The notes under the pieces were generated by a model. The model was not told where the DNA came from and ran no database searches. It saw only the letters and a list, made by a program, of their open reading frames with translations. From NCBI GenBank assembly GCA_029168955.1, contig JAPDOI010000296.1, positions 744,001 through 808,000 of the forward strand: 64,000 bases of DNA. The letters are read 5' to 3'. The translations under genes and the position numbers were made by a program. This document shows, piece after piece, positions 31,817-43,719 of this stretch (positions are counted from its first letter, which is position 1; each line of letters begins with the position of its first letter). Source of the stretch: Aplectana chamaeleonis (Eukaryota; Nematoda; Chromadorea; Rhabditida; Cosmocercidae).

Positions 31817-33002
31817 CCAGGTTGTTTAATAAGTTTTGCCGTTTGATAAGAAAAACACATTTTTATGGTTTAAAATACACTTTATTATTCAGTATAACCG
31901 CTCTGAACATTAATACACTCGCTCCAACGATCCTCCAATCTGTGGATCCATCCCCGAAGTGAGAATCCGGGTCTGCAAAAAAAAATGAACTCTGGAAACA
32001 AATGAAAGTCGCTGGGGGCCAAATCTGCTGAATACGGTAGATGCTCCAACAATGCAAACTTTAATTCATGGATGTGAGCCATTGTCAAAATGCTCTTGTG
32101 ACACGGTGCATTGTCCTGATGAAAAAGGAATTTTTTCTTCTGCGAACCGGGTCTTTTTTCACGAATGTTTTCCTTCATCTGGTCCAAAAGGTTGCAATAA
32201 TATTCAGAATTCATTGTTTTACCAGTTTGCAAGTAATCCACAAACAAAATTGCTTTCGCATCCCAAAAAACTGATGCCATAACCGTCTTGGCCGATTTAC
32301 GGACGCGAACTCGTTTCGAAGCCGAACAACAAGGTTCACACCACTCTTTAGCTTTTGATTCAGGATCATGGTGACAGACAATCCACTTTATCCTTTTTAA
32401 AACGCTCCAAATGTTGCGGAGAAAGTCGCATTCGAATGTGTTTTTGTTCCATGGTTAGCGAATGCAGCAGCCTTGTGCGAACAGCTTTCTAAAACCCGAA
32501 ATTTCACTCAAAATATGGCTCACACTGCCTAAGGAGATGTGTGGAGCCTCTACTAAATCTCTTTCACTCAATCGACAATCTTCCAAAACCACATCCTGTA
32601 TTTTGACTATGATTTTTGGTGTTGATGCGCTTTTTGGACGTCCTTCACGTGGATCGTCTTCAAGGCTTGTGAGACCACGTTTAAATTCAGCAACCCATCT
32701 TTCTACTGTTCTAATTGTAGGTGAACAATCATTATACACTTTTAACATTCGTTCGTGAATTCCTTTTTTTTTGCTACACCTTCCAAAAATAAGAATTTTA
32801 TCACTGCACGATATTCAATTTTTTTCCATCGCTGTGACACGGCGACACTAAATGGCTTGTAAACAAAGAATGAATTGACAGATTGAAATGAAACTTCACA
32901 TACGTTCATATGAACATATGAAGAGTGTACCAAGAAAGAAAAAATTTGGGCTAGTAGCAACGCCTTCTCTTATCGAACGACAAAACTTATTGAACAACCT
33001 GG
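31817..33002 (-). mobile_element. mariner element, 1186 bp
   Basis: Terminal inverted repeats CCAGGTTGTTTAATAAGTTT and AACTTATTGAACAACCTGG are bounded by TA at 31815-31816 and 33003-33004, the mariner target. Size and TIRs fit the Tc1/mariner superfamily. The transposase reads from right to left. Confidence 0.95.
31888..32748 (-). pseudogene. mariner transposase, broken
   Basis: The N-terminal helix-turn-helix part is at 32748-32455 (SPTIRTVERWVAEFKRG, EDDPREGRPKSA). The catalytic part is at 32280-31888 (VFWDAKAILFVDYLQTG, HQDNAPCHKS, PYSADLAPSDFHLFP). The second and third catalytic Asp are separated by 34 residues, the DD34D signature, and the motifs resemble the irritans-like group. Between the two parts (about 32455-32380) there is a frameshift, and the segment around the first catalytic Asp is shortened and out of frame: the text passes from FKKDK to HHDPES. 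The C terminus diverges after HLFPEF. It cannot code for an active enzyme. Length and domain order otherwise fit the family. Confidence 0.93.
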
Positions 33003-33318
33003 TACCTCCCTCTCCTAGTGTGCCACATCTCACACCCTGTAACCATCCTGTAATAAAATGAGATACCAAAATCTCGCTTCGACAAGTCAGTATATAATGT
33101 CTGAGCGAAATCGCTGGGAGAGCAGTAGTGAGCCCTCCTCGAAGTGATAGGACACCGCGTCACGATAGTGAGAATCATGGGCCACAGATGCGCTTTCAGT
33201 AGAGCTGGAGAAACTTCGACGAGCAACATTCTGGTGGCTATGAAAACCTAAGCGAATATGTAGCTTCCTTTTCTGGCACTCTTTGAAAGGGAGACTTCAA
33301 GAACTGCCTGAGCCTGAC

Positions 33319-33373
33319 TTCAAGAAGAGATGGGAACCCTACATTCGAATATGTAGGATTCCCATCTCTTGAA
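33319..33373. repeat. Strong hairpin
   Basis: AGAGATGGGAA and CCCTACAT face ATGTAGGATTCCCATCTCT around a short TCGAAT loop, giving about 24 paired bases with small bulges. It is too short to be a MITE with clear ends. It could be an RNA hairpin such as a miRNA-like precursor, or a chance palindrome. Confidence 0.5.
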
Positions 33374-33837
33374 TTTCTTCAAAAATCAATAAATCATCCA
33401 TTTTATTGAAAAATAATAACATGTGCCTCAGTCGGTATAAAATCTCTGATTAAACACGTGCGAGAAGTCTGCCATCCGGAGAGCTTCGATGGAAAAAAAT
33501 AGAGTAATGACGTCATAATGAAATTAATTTGGCAGCGGTTGAGAGCGTCAAATGCGTTATACTGTCTTAGGTGTAAACCTGAGGATGCCAATTCAACTCT
33601 AGTTTAAAGCAGATGTCTACCACTCTAAACATACCTACATTGGACGGCTCCCTTTGAAATTCCGAGGAGCAATCACACAGTCGTCTTATCGGCTCAAGCG
33701 ACCTAACCGTGACTTTGCAGGGTACGGGCATCGGTACTTTGACATCGAATGATTTGGAATCATCCTGTAAATTACTTTTTTCTCTCAAATGATAGAATGA
33801 TTCGAACTGTCTTTGGACTTCAGACGGGGTAAGCTTT

Positions 33838-34000
33838 TCATAAGTCAAGTCAGAGTAGAATTCCTCGCATTCAAAAATTCACATTTATCAATAATTCGAA
33901 AAAAATGGTCGGCTACTATTCGAAGTAGACTATTTTCTCGACTAATTGGTAATTCTGACTTTATGAATGCAAAGAATTCTACCCTGACTTGACTTATGAG
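33838..34000. mobile_element. Short palindromic MITE
   Basis: TCATAAGTCAAGTCAGAGTA and GAATTC with GCATTCA at the left face TGAATGC, GAATTCTACCCTGACTTGAC and TTATGAG at the right. The arms are about 37 bp and the whole 163 bp. Confidence 0.7.
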
Positions 34001-34361
34001 ACGCTTACACCTTACTTGTTGTCTGAAAACCAATGACAGCTCGAATCATTCCGCCATTCGAGAGAAAATAAGTCACTCACAGAATTATTCAAAATCATTC
34101 GGTGTCAAAGTATAGTACAGACCAGAGACAAGAAGAATCCCAACTTCCCGACTTCCGGAAAAGTGTCTCAGGTTGCTGAAGAACATTGGAAAAGCCTATG
34201 AGGCCACTCCTGATTTTCTCTGATTCTGACGTCCGATTTCTGAAGTTGTGATGTTCGCTCCGTTTTCCGATTTCCTCATCCCGTGTTCAAAAATAAAACT
34301 TTGTTTTACGATAGAATAACGCAGCTATCATAGGGAAAAGGGGGCGGAATTACGTAGCAAC

Positions 34362-34730
34362 CAGGGTAAGGCATGGCGCTGTGATGGCTCGATGAGAGTT
34401 GCTGCCCCTCTCTGCCGCCCGGAAAAGTTTGCGGCCCCCTCCCTTCGGCTCAAGAATTCTTGTGGCTTCTCAGGTGGGTCATGAGTGTGATCAATAAGAA
34501 ATGAGCGAAATTTGATGTTTTGTTTATAAATAGAGGTTAATTTTATATTTCAGACTAATTTTGAAATATTTTTTCTTACAATTTTATTCTACTCATTTTC
34601 ACGAACTTCTGTACCAATGAATAGCAACTAAGTTTGCCCGCTGACCTGCGAGAGCTGCGGCCCCCTTCAATTTGCGGGCGCCCACAGCTGCGGCCCCCTG
34701 TGTGACCATCACACCGCGAGCCTGACCCTG
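34362..34730. mobile_element. hAT-type MITE, family C, copy 2
   Basis: TIRs CAGGGTAAGGCATGGCGCTG and CACCGCGAGCCTGACCCTG, flanked by a perfect 8-bp duplication gtagcaac (34354-34361, 34731-34738). The interior has repeated GCGGCCCCCT blocks. It is the better preserved of the two family C copies. Confidence 0.92.
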
Positions 34731-34738
34731 GTAGCAAC

Positions 34739-36574
34739 AAAAGCGTCCATTGCCAGTAACTTGCTTTAAAGGGCTCCAATCTTAATTTAAAAAGCCCATC
34801 CTCTTCAGCGCGACCCAATGGCTCCAACCACAAGTGCGGAAAACTTCACGAGGAAACCTCTCTTTTGAGCAAAGTTGTTTCATCATTCGATAACGTGTAA
34901 ATTTGCGCGCGATGATAAGCGGAAAGCAACCACTGTAAACAGTTTTTTCTATGATATTTGACAGTTTTTTTTTGGGACTTTTCCCTATTATACTGCTTGG
35001 ACTTGCGTATTCAAGAACATCGAAAACTAGAATAAGATTTTTTATGGCGAACACTGCCTTTCATACAACATTGTGAGAAGAAAAAGAAGAGTTTTCAGAT
35101 CGAAAATCGAATGGAAAGCTGAGAAAAAACGAAAAAAGTAAAAGAAAATAAATAAAAGTCCTCCTGAAAAGAAAATCCAGCATAGGTAATCGCCAATACT
35201 GTTGGCAGGGAAACGAAATCTGCTCGGCCAGGCAAGCCATTCTGAAGATTGTTTCCATACGCGAATGTTTGTCTTTGCGAGGCGGCTTCGAAAATGCATT
35301 TCTTCTGAGGTGACTCACATATTCCGTATAATGAATCAGGTGAGGAGAGAAAAAACGATTAGGCAACGAAAACATACGAGGTAGAAAACTGTAAGTATGC
35401 ATAACAAATTATGAAAACAAGACACAATTTGAAAGTTCATGTATTCCATGGTGAAACCATTGACGTGAAAACGAAAACATTTGAAGGAATTCAACAGCAC
35501 ACGCCTCAATCAGAAATTCATGGAGCTGTGTCTTCGCGGGAGCCGTCAATGGTGAGTGCTTTCTCAGGAATACTCACTCTTCGCATTTTGATGGCCACTG
35601 CATGGCCAGTCTCAGGCAAATGTGGACCGAAGTCAACAGCAGGAGCTGTGAACTCGAGTTATAGCCTCTTTCCCTCATTTTGAGCCGGTCGAAGTGAGGC
35701 CTATCGGGCTTATCATGTAAAAGGCTTCTTCATCTCAAAAGCTTAATGTAAGCAAGCAAAAGCTTTATGTCAAAAGCACTGTTATATTTTTCCATGACCA
35801 ACCGCTACCCTGCTTGCTCCGCCCGGACTCATATGAGCGAGAGCGGCTATACCTGCCGTTCCAAACTTTTAGTTGCTCGCAGCATGTGGTTCCAATGTGG
35901 AGGGGTTGAAATCGGAGCCGTTTTAGCAACGCTTGCAACTGGAGTGCAGGTTGCACGGATAGCACTGACTATTTTGATTTCCTTTTGACGACGGGGTTTC
36001 CGTTGGCGCAAACTCGGTGCAGGTACATATGTGCGAACAAGAATTGCGCCCATTCAAACTACACCGTCAACAGGGAACCAAGACAATCAATGCAATCCAT
36101 GCCAACTGTACACTCCATTCCGGATACAAATCCAGATTATGCAATTTGCGGATATGGAAAACACTGCTCCTTCGATTTCTTCTCAATTGAGCCGATTTTT
36201 AGCTTTTTCGACTTTTCAAAGCATTCGATTTTCGAGAATGTTCAAAATTTCATTTTTTTCTTCGATTTTCGCGTGTATTCGAGATTCCTTCTCTGACTTT
36301 TCGATTTTGCGTAGTATGATTAAAGGCAGCGTTGACTTTCCACAGTGAAATGATAGGCGAGAAGGTTCCTAGGCTTCCAGTGTCGAAGGAACGGTAGAAA
36401 ACGAGCCAGGAGCTGCAAAATGACGGCCGCAAACAAGCGTTTTGGTGCCCCAGACACGCCCCGTGCCCCAGATCCGCCCCTCGAAAGGAACAAATGAAGA
36501 CTCAGATTACAGGAATGATCAAGTCAAGGAAAAACTGATAAGTGAGCTGATCGCTTCATTGCACTGATAGGTAT
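34739..36574. other. No gene recognised
   Basis: ORFs here (for example 35061-35402 minus and 36031-36348 plus) have low-complexity, Phe-rich composition and no family resemblance. Near 36002 there is a fragment of MITE family F. The rest is unassigned. Confidence 0.4.
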
Positions 36575-36755
36575 CATACTTCTAGCGGTCAATTCCTCCA
36601 CTCTCGAAAATCAACGTAAACAAGAGAGGGCCTATTTTTGTTCAAAAACGCGTCTTTCATGTCCTTTTTAAGCATGCCTTGTTATATAGGGCACCAGACC
36701 TTCCGTGAACCGTGGAGATATCGGATGTGAAATTTATCGTGAACACTGCCTTTAA
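36575..36755 (-). repeat. Half element related to 1229-1400
   Basis: It ends AAATTTATCGTGAACACTGC followed by CTTTAA, the TIR of the TTAA MITE family. Read in reverse it matches 1229-1400 over about 170 bp (TCTCCACGGTTCACGGAAGG, GGTCTGGTGCCCTAT, GAGGAATTGACCGC). Confidence 0.65.
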
Positions 36756-37075
36756 AGCAACATCACTCAAAAGACTGATATCGAATTCAGCACGGACGCT
36801 CATCTGTTTGCATAATTACCATTCATCGCACCCGGAAACCGTTGTCCCACACGAAAAAAACATGAAGGAATAAGATATACAACCTCACAAATTACCTCTA
36901 AAATCACCGTTTCATAATTGCAGCGTCACTTTAATTGATCAAATTTTTGCTAGGGTTTATTAATAGTTCATGATTTCTCTACGTCGGCAATGAGCGGAAA
37001 AATTATTTTTGGCATGGAGCCAACCCCTCGTCTGAGCAACTGCTGTTCCAAGTCAAGCATTGATTATGGCTCTTT

Positions 37076-38011
37076 TAAAGACACAGTACACCCTCAGACA
37101 TAAATTTTGTGATTTTTATTTTATTGTTTAGTAGACCCCTCTTATACAACACGTGCCAAGTGCGAGATCTCGATTCCTCCAAATAAGCGAGATATAAGCG
37201 AACACCATAGGCTCGAACCCCCACCAGATTTACGAACTCGATAGCGGCTAGATGGATGGATGAATTCTCAACAAGTCGTCATTCTTCTCTCCATTGCCGC
37301 TTGTCTCCTCATTCTGGTTTGCTCTCGTGCAGCGACTGCGAATCAACAGAAATACAGACCCGAAACAGCTCGTCCACTTAATTTTGCACTCGAATTATAG
37401 GCATTTTCGAGGAGCCATAACTCCGTTCGTAGGGGCCTTGGACGATTTTAAGAGACCGTTGTGATCAGCGTGTGACCCTCTCCAAAATAAGCATAAAATC
37501 TGAGAAATTTTTTTTTGGGTGGCACAAGGCAACACCCAGAAACTTATTTTTCTATTTTTATGTTTATATTGGAGAAAATCACACGTTGATCTCAGTGGTA
37601 TCTTTGAAATCGTTCAAGAACCCCTACGAAAGGAGTTATGGCTCTTCAAAAAAACCTATTATTTGAGGTAGGAAAATTGGTGGACGAGTTGTATTAGGCT
37701 TGCATTTTATTTCATTCGCAGCCATTGAGCGAGTGCGAGCCAGGATAAGGACAAAGACCGGTAATGGACTGAAGAACGTAGGCTCGGTTGAATGTCATCC
37801 ATCCATCCAGCCGATATCGAGGTCGAAAATCCGGAAGGGGGTCGGGCCTGTGGTGGTGAGCGAAGGAGGTCGGGCCTGTGGTGGTCGCTTATATCTCGCC
37901 TATTCGAAGGAATTGAGATCTCGTATTTGGCAAGTGTTATACAGGAGGGGTCTGCTACACAGTCAAATAAAAATCATCAAATTCATGTCTGAGGGTGTAC
38001 TGTGCCTCTAA
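37076..38011. mobile_element. Foldback element FA, copy 1 (936 bp)
   Basis: The ends are inverted copies: GACACAGTACACCCTCAGAC near 37080 and GTCTGAGGGTGTACTGTGCC near 37987. The complementarity continues through the arms (ATCCATC blocks, CGAGATATAAGCGA against TCGCTTATATCTCG, CTCGTCCAC against GTGGACGAG, CATAACTCCGTTCGTAGGGG against CCCCTACGAAAGGAGTTATG) to a small centre near 37520. No transposase is visible. Confidence 0.85.
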
Positions 38012-38803
38012 GGTCTCCGGTTGGATCAAGTGCCCATCCTTGACTGGAAGTGTAGCAAACTGGTGTTTCATGGAAGCTTCCCACAATGTTTGAGCCAAGA
38101 CAGCATTCGGATAGATTCTTATAGACAACTTTCTGCAGCTCAAACCAAAGCCTCAGTGGGGCGACTGACGTGGGCGGTCGTGCTTTCCGACTGAAAGCCG
38201 GAATGATTTTTTGAATATTTGGCTCGTGAAGACAAAAAAACCGATTCACATCTTTTGCTGCTAGCTCACGAAATGCATACGAGTGTATGTGAAGATACCC
38301 CGCTTTCGTGGAAGACTCCCCAGACCATCGTACTTCCAGTACGAAGAAATCTTTTTGGTGTTTACCTTGGCATTTTGCCGAAGGTTAAGCTGACGTAGTT
38401 TCTTCCTGGGAGCAGAAGTTCGACTAAGATATATTGAACATCTAATGTTGGCAAGATTTTCGCGATAAGCCGAAATAACTCGACAGATGGACTTCGTGTA
38501 ATAGAAGTACCATTGCCAGGGGAGTCTCCCATGGGAGTACTTCATGCGCTTGCAGCAAGTGCTGTGAATCCGTGATTTTAGAGACCAGCTGACAATTATA
38601 CCTTATTTCTTCATGTTTTTTTTGTGTCAGTTTGAAGACAGAGGTTTTCAGGTGCGCAGAGATGATTGGTAATGATGCCAACATATGAAAGTTTGGACGG
38701 AACTCGATATCGGTGCTCTGACTGGGGCTGCTGTACATAAGAAAAGCATTGTATGTTCGATATTTGGCTTCCTCGGGCATTCGACTTTCGACTGCCAAGG
38801 GAA
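38012..38803. other. No recognised gene; 118-aa ORF of unknown nature
   Basis: The minus-strand ORF at 38442-38798 (MAVESRMPEEAKYRTYNAFL) has mixed composition and could be an exon or relic. It has no known motif, and no second exon was found. I propose no function. Confidence 0.2.
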
Positions 38804-39822
38804 GTATACAAAGCGTAGGTCGGATCTGCCAAAACGACTGGTGCCATTAGTATCTCTTGTGGCTCAATAGCTTAAAAAGCTCATTTTTTGTGCTTTTTGT
38901 ACCTTCCAAAAAGGGCGTGAGTCTTCGGAAAATTCAAAAACGGACTTCATAAATGTGTTCAGCGCCCAAAACTACCCCCCTGAGCAAAGTTTGGGTGAAG
39001 GCACATTTTCCATACTTTGTCCAGACTAATAGCGTTTTGGACTTGTACGGATTTTCGGTTGGGCGTTCATTTCTACCAACTGAGGGCTGTAGAATTTCAG
39101 AAAAATTGTCCAGATTTGACTTAAAATTTCCCAAGGAGGTTTTCCGGGGCGCTGATCACGAATCTGTGGTTAATTAGTCGATTTTCCAATGTTTTCGGCT
39201 AATCTCGTTTGAAGCTTCACAACCGGGAAAAAATTCGAGGGAAAAACGCCACTTTCGAGATTTCCGGTTTTCTACGATAGATATGTCTTGAAATCATTCT
39301 CTGAGGGTTATTTGGAGTGCTAAACACGAATCTGGAGTCCGTTTATCGATCTTTTGCAGATTACGCTAGATTACGGTGGGTGTACGGTAGTTTTGTAAAA
39401 ATCTCAGATTTTACTCAAAAGTTGTATACGGGGGTTATTCGGGGTGGAGAATACGAATTTAACGTCCGTTTGCCGATTTTCAAAATACTAAGGTGGGTTT
39501 TGACCCCTAAATGACATGTTACCTACCGTAACCTACAGTAAACCTCAAAATTTCGACAAATGGACTCCAGATTCGTAATCGCCACCCTAGATTACCCCTA
39601 CATACAACTTTTGAGCTAAATCCGAGAAAATTTTTTGAAACTCCGAAAAAATGCCTGATGCCCTGCCTTTTCGCCAGGCTTAAAAAATGCTCATAACTTT
39701 TTTGAGCCTGCGGCTCGCGGCGGGATACTGCGCATTTTTACTATTGAGCCAGAAGAGATACTAACCATACAAGTCGTTTTCGCAGATCCAACCTACGCTT
39801 TTTATACTTCCCTTCTGAGTCA
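38804..39822. repeat. Foldback element FB2 with internal direct repeats
   Basis: The outer ends pair: GGAAGTATACAAAGCGTAGG at about 38801 faces CCTACGCTTTTTATACTTCC ending near 39813, and GGTGCCATTAGTATCTCTTG near 38840 faces an inverted counterpart near 39755. Inside are several degenerate copies of a block with CACGAATCTGGAGTCCGTTT, CGATTTTC and GGGGTTATTCGGGGTGG in direct and inverted order. No ORF of interest. Confidence 0.65.
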
Positions 39823-40542
39823 AAATCAAACATTTTCAACAAGTCGATCGCAAAAGTCGGAACAATGCACGATACCAGTACGAATGCCTTCGACATGGCT
39901 TCCAGCACCTGCCCACTGAAACCCCGGTAAACGGGGATAAGATTAAATAAAGCTGCGCAACATATAGACGAGAAACAAAACTACAAAGTTGTAAGATGGA
40001 GTTGGAGGAGAAAGTGAAAAAGAAAACGAAGTTGTACATATATCAGGGAAAGGGAATCAAAAACACAAATATACACACATGCAGGTGTATGGGAAAGCTC
40101 CGCAAGTGACAGGATCAATATGTAGGTGTTGTCCAGAATATGGAGTGGACGAAATTCACACAGTTTTGGGCACTGAAGAGACGATTTGGGGTTTTAGAAT
40201 GCATGTGATGACGATGCTGCCAAACAAGAGTCGTGATCGGAGACAATAATGAGGTTTTAGCGGAAGACGACGGCCTGCGACAATTTTGTCCAAAAGTCTT
40301 CGATTTCGTGCCGGATTAGGGGTTTATGGCAGAACCTGACGCAGACATAGACTTGTTTCCCTTTCGAAAACAGCGATCGCACACTCATAAAATGACAGAG
40401 TAGGGTGAAGTTATCCATACTGCAGAAAACGATTACAAGAAGCTGCTATAGTCTTTACATTGCGGCTAAAGCAAAAGGCGGGTTATAATTGATTCCGATG
40501 AGGGGAAAGAGACGATAAGGCACAGGACACCCAATAAATTAT
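39823..40542. other. No gene recognised
   Basis: Short ORFs only. I see no repeat boundary. Confidence 0.4.
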
Positions 40543-41500
40543 TTTTGATTTTCATGCTGATCTTTGAGAGGGTGACACGCTGATCACAGCGGTATCTCTG
40601 AAATCGTCCAAAGCCCCCTATGAATAGAGTTACGGCTCCTTAAAGGCAGTGTTCACGATAAGAATCGTTTTTCTGCTTTTCCGTCTATTTTGAAGACGGT
40701 TCCATGCTGATTCCAATGATGTTTTTGGAATCGTACAAGACCTTCTAGGAACGGAGTTATGGTCCCTCAAAAATTGAGCTAGGGAAGCATGGTGGACCAG
40801 TTGTCCGAGGCCTGTAACTTCCATCTTTTGCAGCCCATGTATGCGAGCTGACCTGAGTAAAGAGAGAAGTTGAGAATGAAGAGAAGAACGTGGCTATTGA
40901 TCGGAAACCATCGCTCATCTCACAATCTCGAGCATTCATTTGTTTACGTCGGTGGGCGTGGAAAGTGCATCTGGGGTGTGACGAGCTAACGGTTGTCCAA
41001 CTTTGGGGCCGTAGGGGACCGTTCCGAGCTCATTTTTCTTAGTTTTTTCAACGTTAGGGTTGCGCTAGGCCCCTCAGCTGCCGATCTCCACCAAAAAATC
41101 AGACATGGTTTTTATCGTGGACACTGCCTTTAAAGATGCCTATATTTTTCAGGTGAAAATTTGGTGGACGAGTTGTCTCAGGCCTGTATTACTCTTCATT
41201 TCGTTGGAATCATTGCGCGAGAGCGGGCCAGGAGAAAGAGACAGTCCGGCAATGGACTGAAGAACGTAGGCTCAGTTGAAACTCATCCATCCATCCCGCC
41301 GATATCGAGGTCGAAAATCTGGAAGGGGTAGGGCCCGTGGTGGTGAGTGAACAGGGTCGGGCCTGTGGTGGTGGCTTATATCTCGCTTATTTAGAGGAAT
41401 TTATATCTCGCACTTGGCACGTGTTATACAGGAGGGGTCTTCTACACAATAAAATAAAAATCACAAAATTCATGTCTGAGAGTGTACTGTGCCTTTAAAG
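40543..41500. mobile_element. Foldback element FA, copy 2, carrying a nested MITE
   Basis: The right end (GTCTGAGAGTGTACTGTGCC near 41474) and right arm match copy 1 closely. The left part (40543-40639) matches only the inner portion of copy 1, so the left arm is truncated. A 486-bp TTAA MITE is inserted at 40644-41129. Confidence 0.75.
40644..41129 (-). mobile_element. TTAA MITE, family E, copy 1 (486 bp)
   Basis: TIRs AGGCAGTGTTCACGATAA and TTATCGTGGACACTGCCT, flanked by TTAA at 40640-40643 and 41130-41133. The element lies inside a foldback element. Its interior matches the copy at 61883-62368 in inverse orientation over its whole length; a 60-aa ORF (MNARDCEMSDGFRS) is shared but reflects repeat identity, not a proven gene. 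A TTAA target recalls piggyBac-type elements, which is an inference. Confidence 0.9.
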
Positions 41501-41589
41501 TCGTGGGAGGGTTAAGACAATCGTGCACAAGTATGAAAAGCTTTAGGTAATTCGGTGAGGTTACTGAGACTCTTCTCAGAGTTTGAAGA

Positions 41590-42160
41590 GTAGACATGCC
41601 TTAGTTTCCGAATGAATAAACAATTGTAAAGCTACATTTTTGGAACACCCCGGCTGAATGAATTATTCGAATAACCTCTTTTTAAAAATTTCCGAATAAA
41701 TAACTTTCACGAATATGGTCTTTTCAAATTTTCTTATTGAATAAATTCTCCGCATAAGACATTTTTGGAAATTCCGAATGAAAGGAAAAATTCAAATTAG
41801 GAAACCTCTTAAACTTTTACGAATGAATGAATCAATTCGAAAACCTGATTTCTATTCCATTCGAATGAATATTCGAAAAATCTATTCAAATGAAAAATTG
41901 AATTTTTCGAATAATTCACGAACTTTGTACAACATTTCTCTCTTTGGCTGAATTTGAATGCCGTGACATGAAATTGGCCAAATATTCACAAAATCGAATA
42001 TTTCGGTTTTTCGAATAAGCTGCATTATCGAAAAACTAAATGAATCGAAATCCCGGATAACTGGGAAATTCTAGGAAACCTAAATATGGAATTTCCGAAT
42101 GAGTACAATATTCGAATACTCAAATACTCGACTTATTCGAATACTTATTCGATCAGGTCT
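41590..42160. repeat. Degenerate TTCGAATAA-rich tract
   Basis: About 570 bp dominated by variants of TTCGAATAA and TTCCGAATGAATAA on both strands, with AAATTCGAA words. No clear period or terminal repeats are seen. It resembles the simple-motif interiors of the family B hAT MITEs. Confidence 0.6.
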
Positions 42161-42975
42161 CGAGCCTAGTGGAGAAAGAGTCCTTTGAGTCGGTGAAGGG
42201 CGGCTATGGTTCACTCATGGACCGGAAGATAGGGAGACCCGTTTTTTGTGGACACGACGGCAGAACTGGCCAACAATCTATTTGCACATTCTCAAAGCAC
42301 TAATTGAATGCAGTTGTTCGTGAACCTTACAAATACTACAATACAACTTAATTCATATATTTTCACAAGAAAATTCACTAGATATGGATGATTTTGATTG
42401 GATGTAAGGCGTAAATGAAGAAGCACTGGGGTGATTTTGCGCACTCTGACTACGTGAAATTCCCATCTCGTTCCACTTATCAGTGCACTCTCATCAACTG
42501 TTATCTATGTACGCCGATGTAAGTCCCCCCATTTGTTTCAGCATCGAAAAAATAAAGATGACGCGGTGGGAAAGAAAGAGGAATTCGCGCTGTGGGTGCA
42601 AATTCACACAAAAGCTATGCTCTTTTGCGTAGCCAAACTTATCATACATTCCAACAAAAAATCTAGCGGTTTCCTTTGCTTAGCCTCCGATCATTGGGGA
42701 GCGGCTGACCCATCAATTAAACTCATCTACCCTTTGAAACGAGTGAAGTTTGTAATGTATCTAATCACCCCTCTGGCACGTTACACGTTTCCCGTTTACG
42801 GGCGGAATATCTAGCCTTAGTTATCGATATTCGGTTGGGATCTTTTCCACACATCCCTGATCGCAACAATGAAGGCTGCGAGGCGGATACGCACTTTTGA
42901 GGCAGCCCTGCATCAACGGTCATTGCGACGCAAGCTCGCCAACCCCACCCTGAAAGGTCCTTTGACATATAAGCC
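42161..42975. other. No gene recognised
   Basis: The 93-aa ORF at 42533-42814 follows a possible acceptor TTGTTTCAG, but it has no known motif and no partner exon. Confidence 0.3.
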
Positions 42976-42978
42976 TTA

Positions 42979-43555
42979 GGCCCCCGCCAGACCTGGTCAA
43001 CCGAGTCCCACCCGGTCGATACTTTGAGAAATTCGGCCGAAAAATTGCTGAGAATCAGCCCGCCAGGCTCCGCAGCGGCTACTGGTGGGCTGTTTCTCGA
43101 TTACTTCTAGGCTTTTCACGACATAGACAAGAAACAGCCGAGAAATAACAGAGAAATAACGAGAATCAAGCAAAAGTAACTGAGATTCGAAGGCACACTG
43201 GCACGCGACGCGGCCATCGCCGGCTCGCTGAGCCGCCATCCAGGGCCGCCTGAGGTTGGGCGGGGCCACCTGAGGCTGAGCGAAGTCCAAGTACCTCAAA
43301 CTTAGGTAATTGAATCGACGGAGGCGTTGACATCTCAATCATGCCTCTGGAATGCGTCGCATACTTCCCTGGAGACTATTGTTTGCGGTTATTTTACAGC
43401 GAGCGGCTAACTCTTGGCCAGCATTGTTTAGCGCATATTTCTCGGGCAACAAGCGATTTCGCGGACATTACGCGGAAAGCAGGCTATTTCTCGGCTATTT
43501 CTCGGCCAAACCGCCCCGGACTCAGGCGGTTTTTTGACCAAGTCTGGCGGGGGCC
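42979..43555. mobile_element. TTA-flanked MITE, PIF/Harbinger-like (577 bp)
   Basis: TIRs GGCCCCCGCCAGACCTGGTC and GACCAAGTCTGGCGGGGGCC, flanked by TTA at 42976-42978 and 43556-43558. A 3-bp TTA duplication is usual for PIF/Harbinger elements. The interior has repeated words such as ATTTCTCGG and GAGAAATA. No transposase. Confidence 0.82.
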
Positions 43556-43719
43556 TTATTCTTACCAAAGGTATTGCACAAGTATTGAGTCAGGATACGA
43601 ATCGACCATTCATGGAAAATTCGGAACTTTCCCCTTTTCATCAAGAAAGTAGGATTATGACGAATCCATCACAGTCCACTCATCATGTAATCAGTTCAGT
43701 AACAATATGTCAAATCCAA

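Noticed and set aside
40757..40939. A conserved 60-aa protein shared with 62073-62255
   Set aside because: The conservation is that of the whole 486-bp MITE, including non-coding parts, and says nothing about coding.
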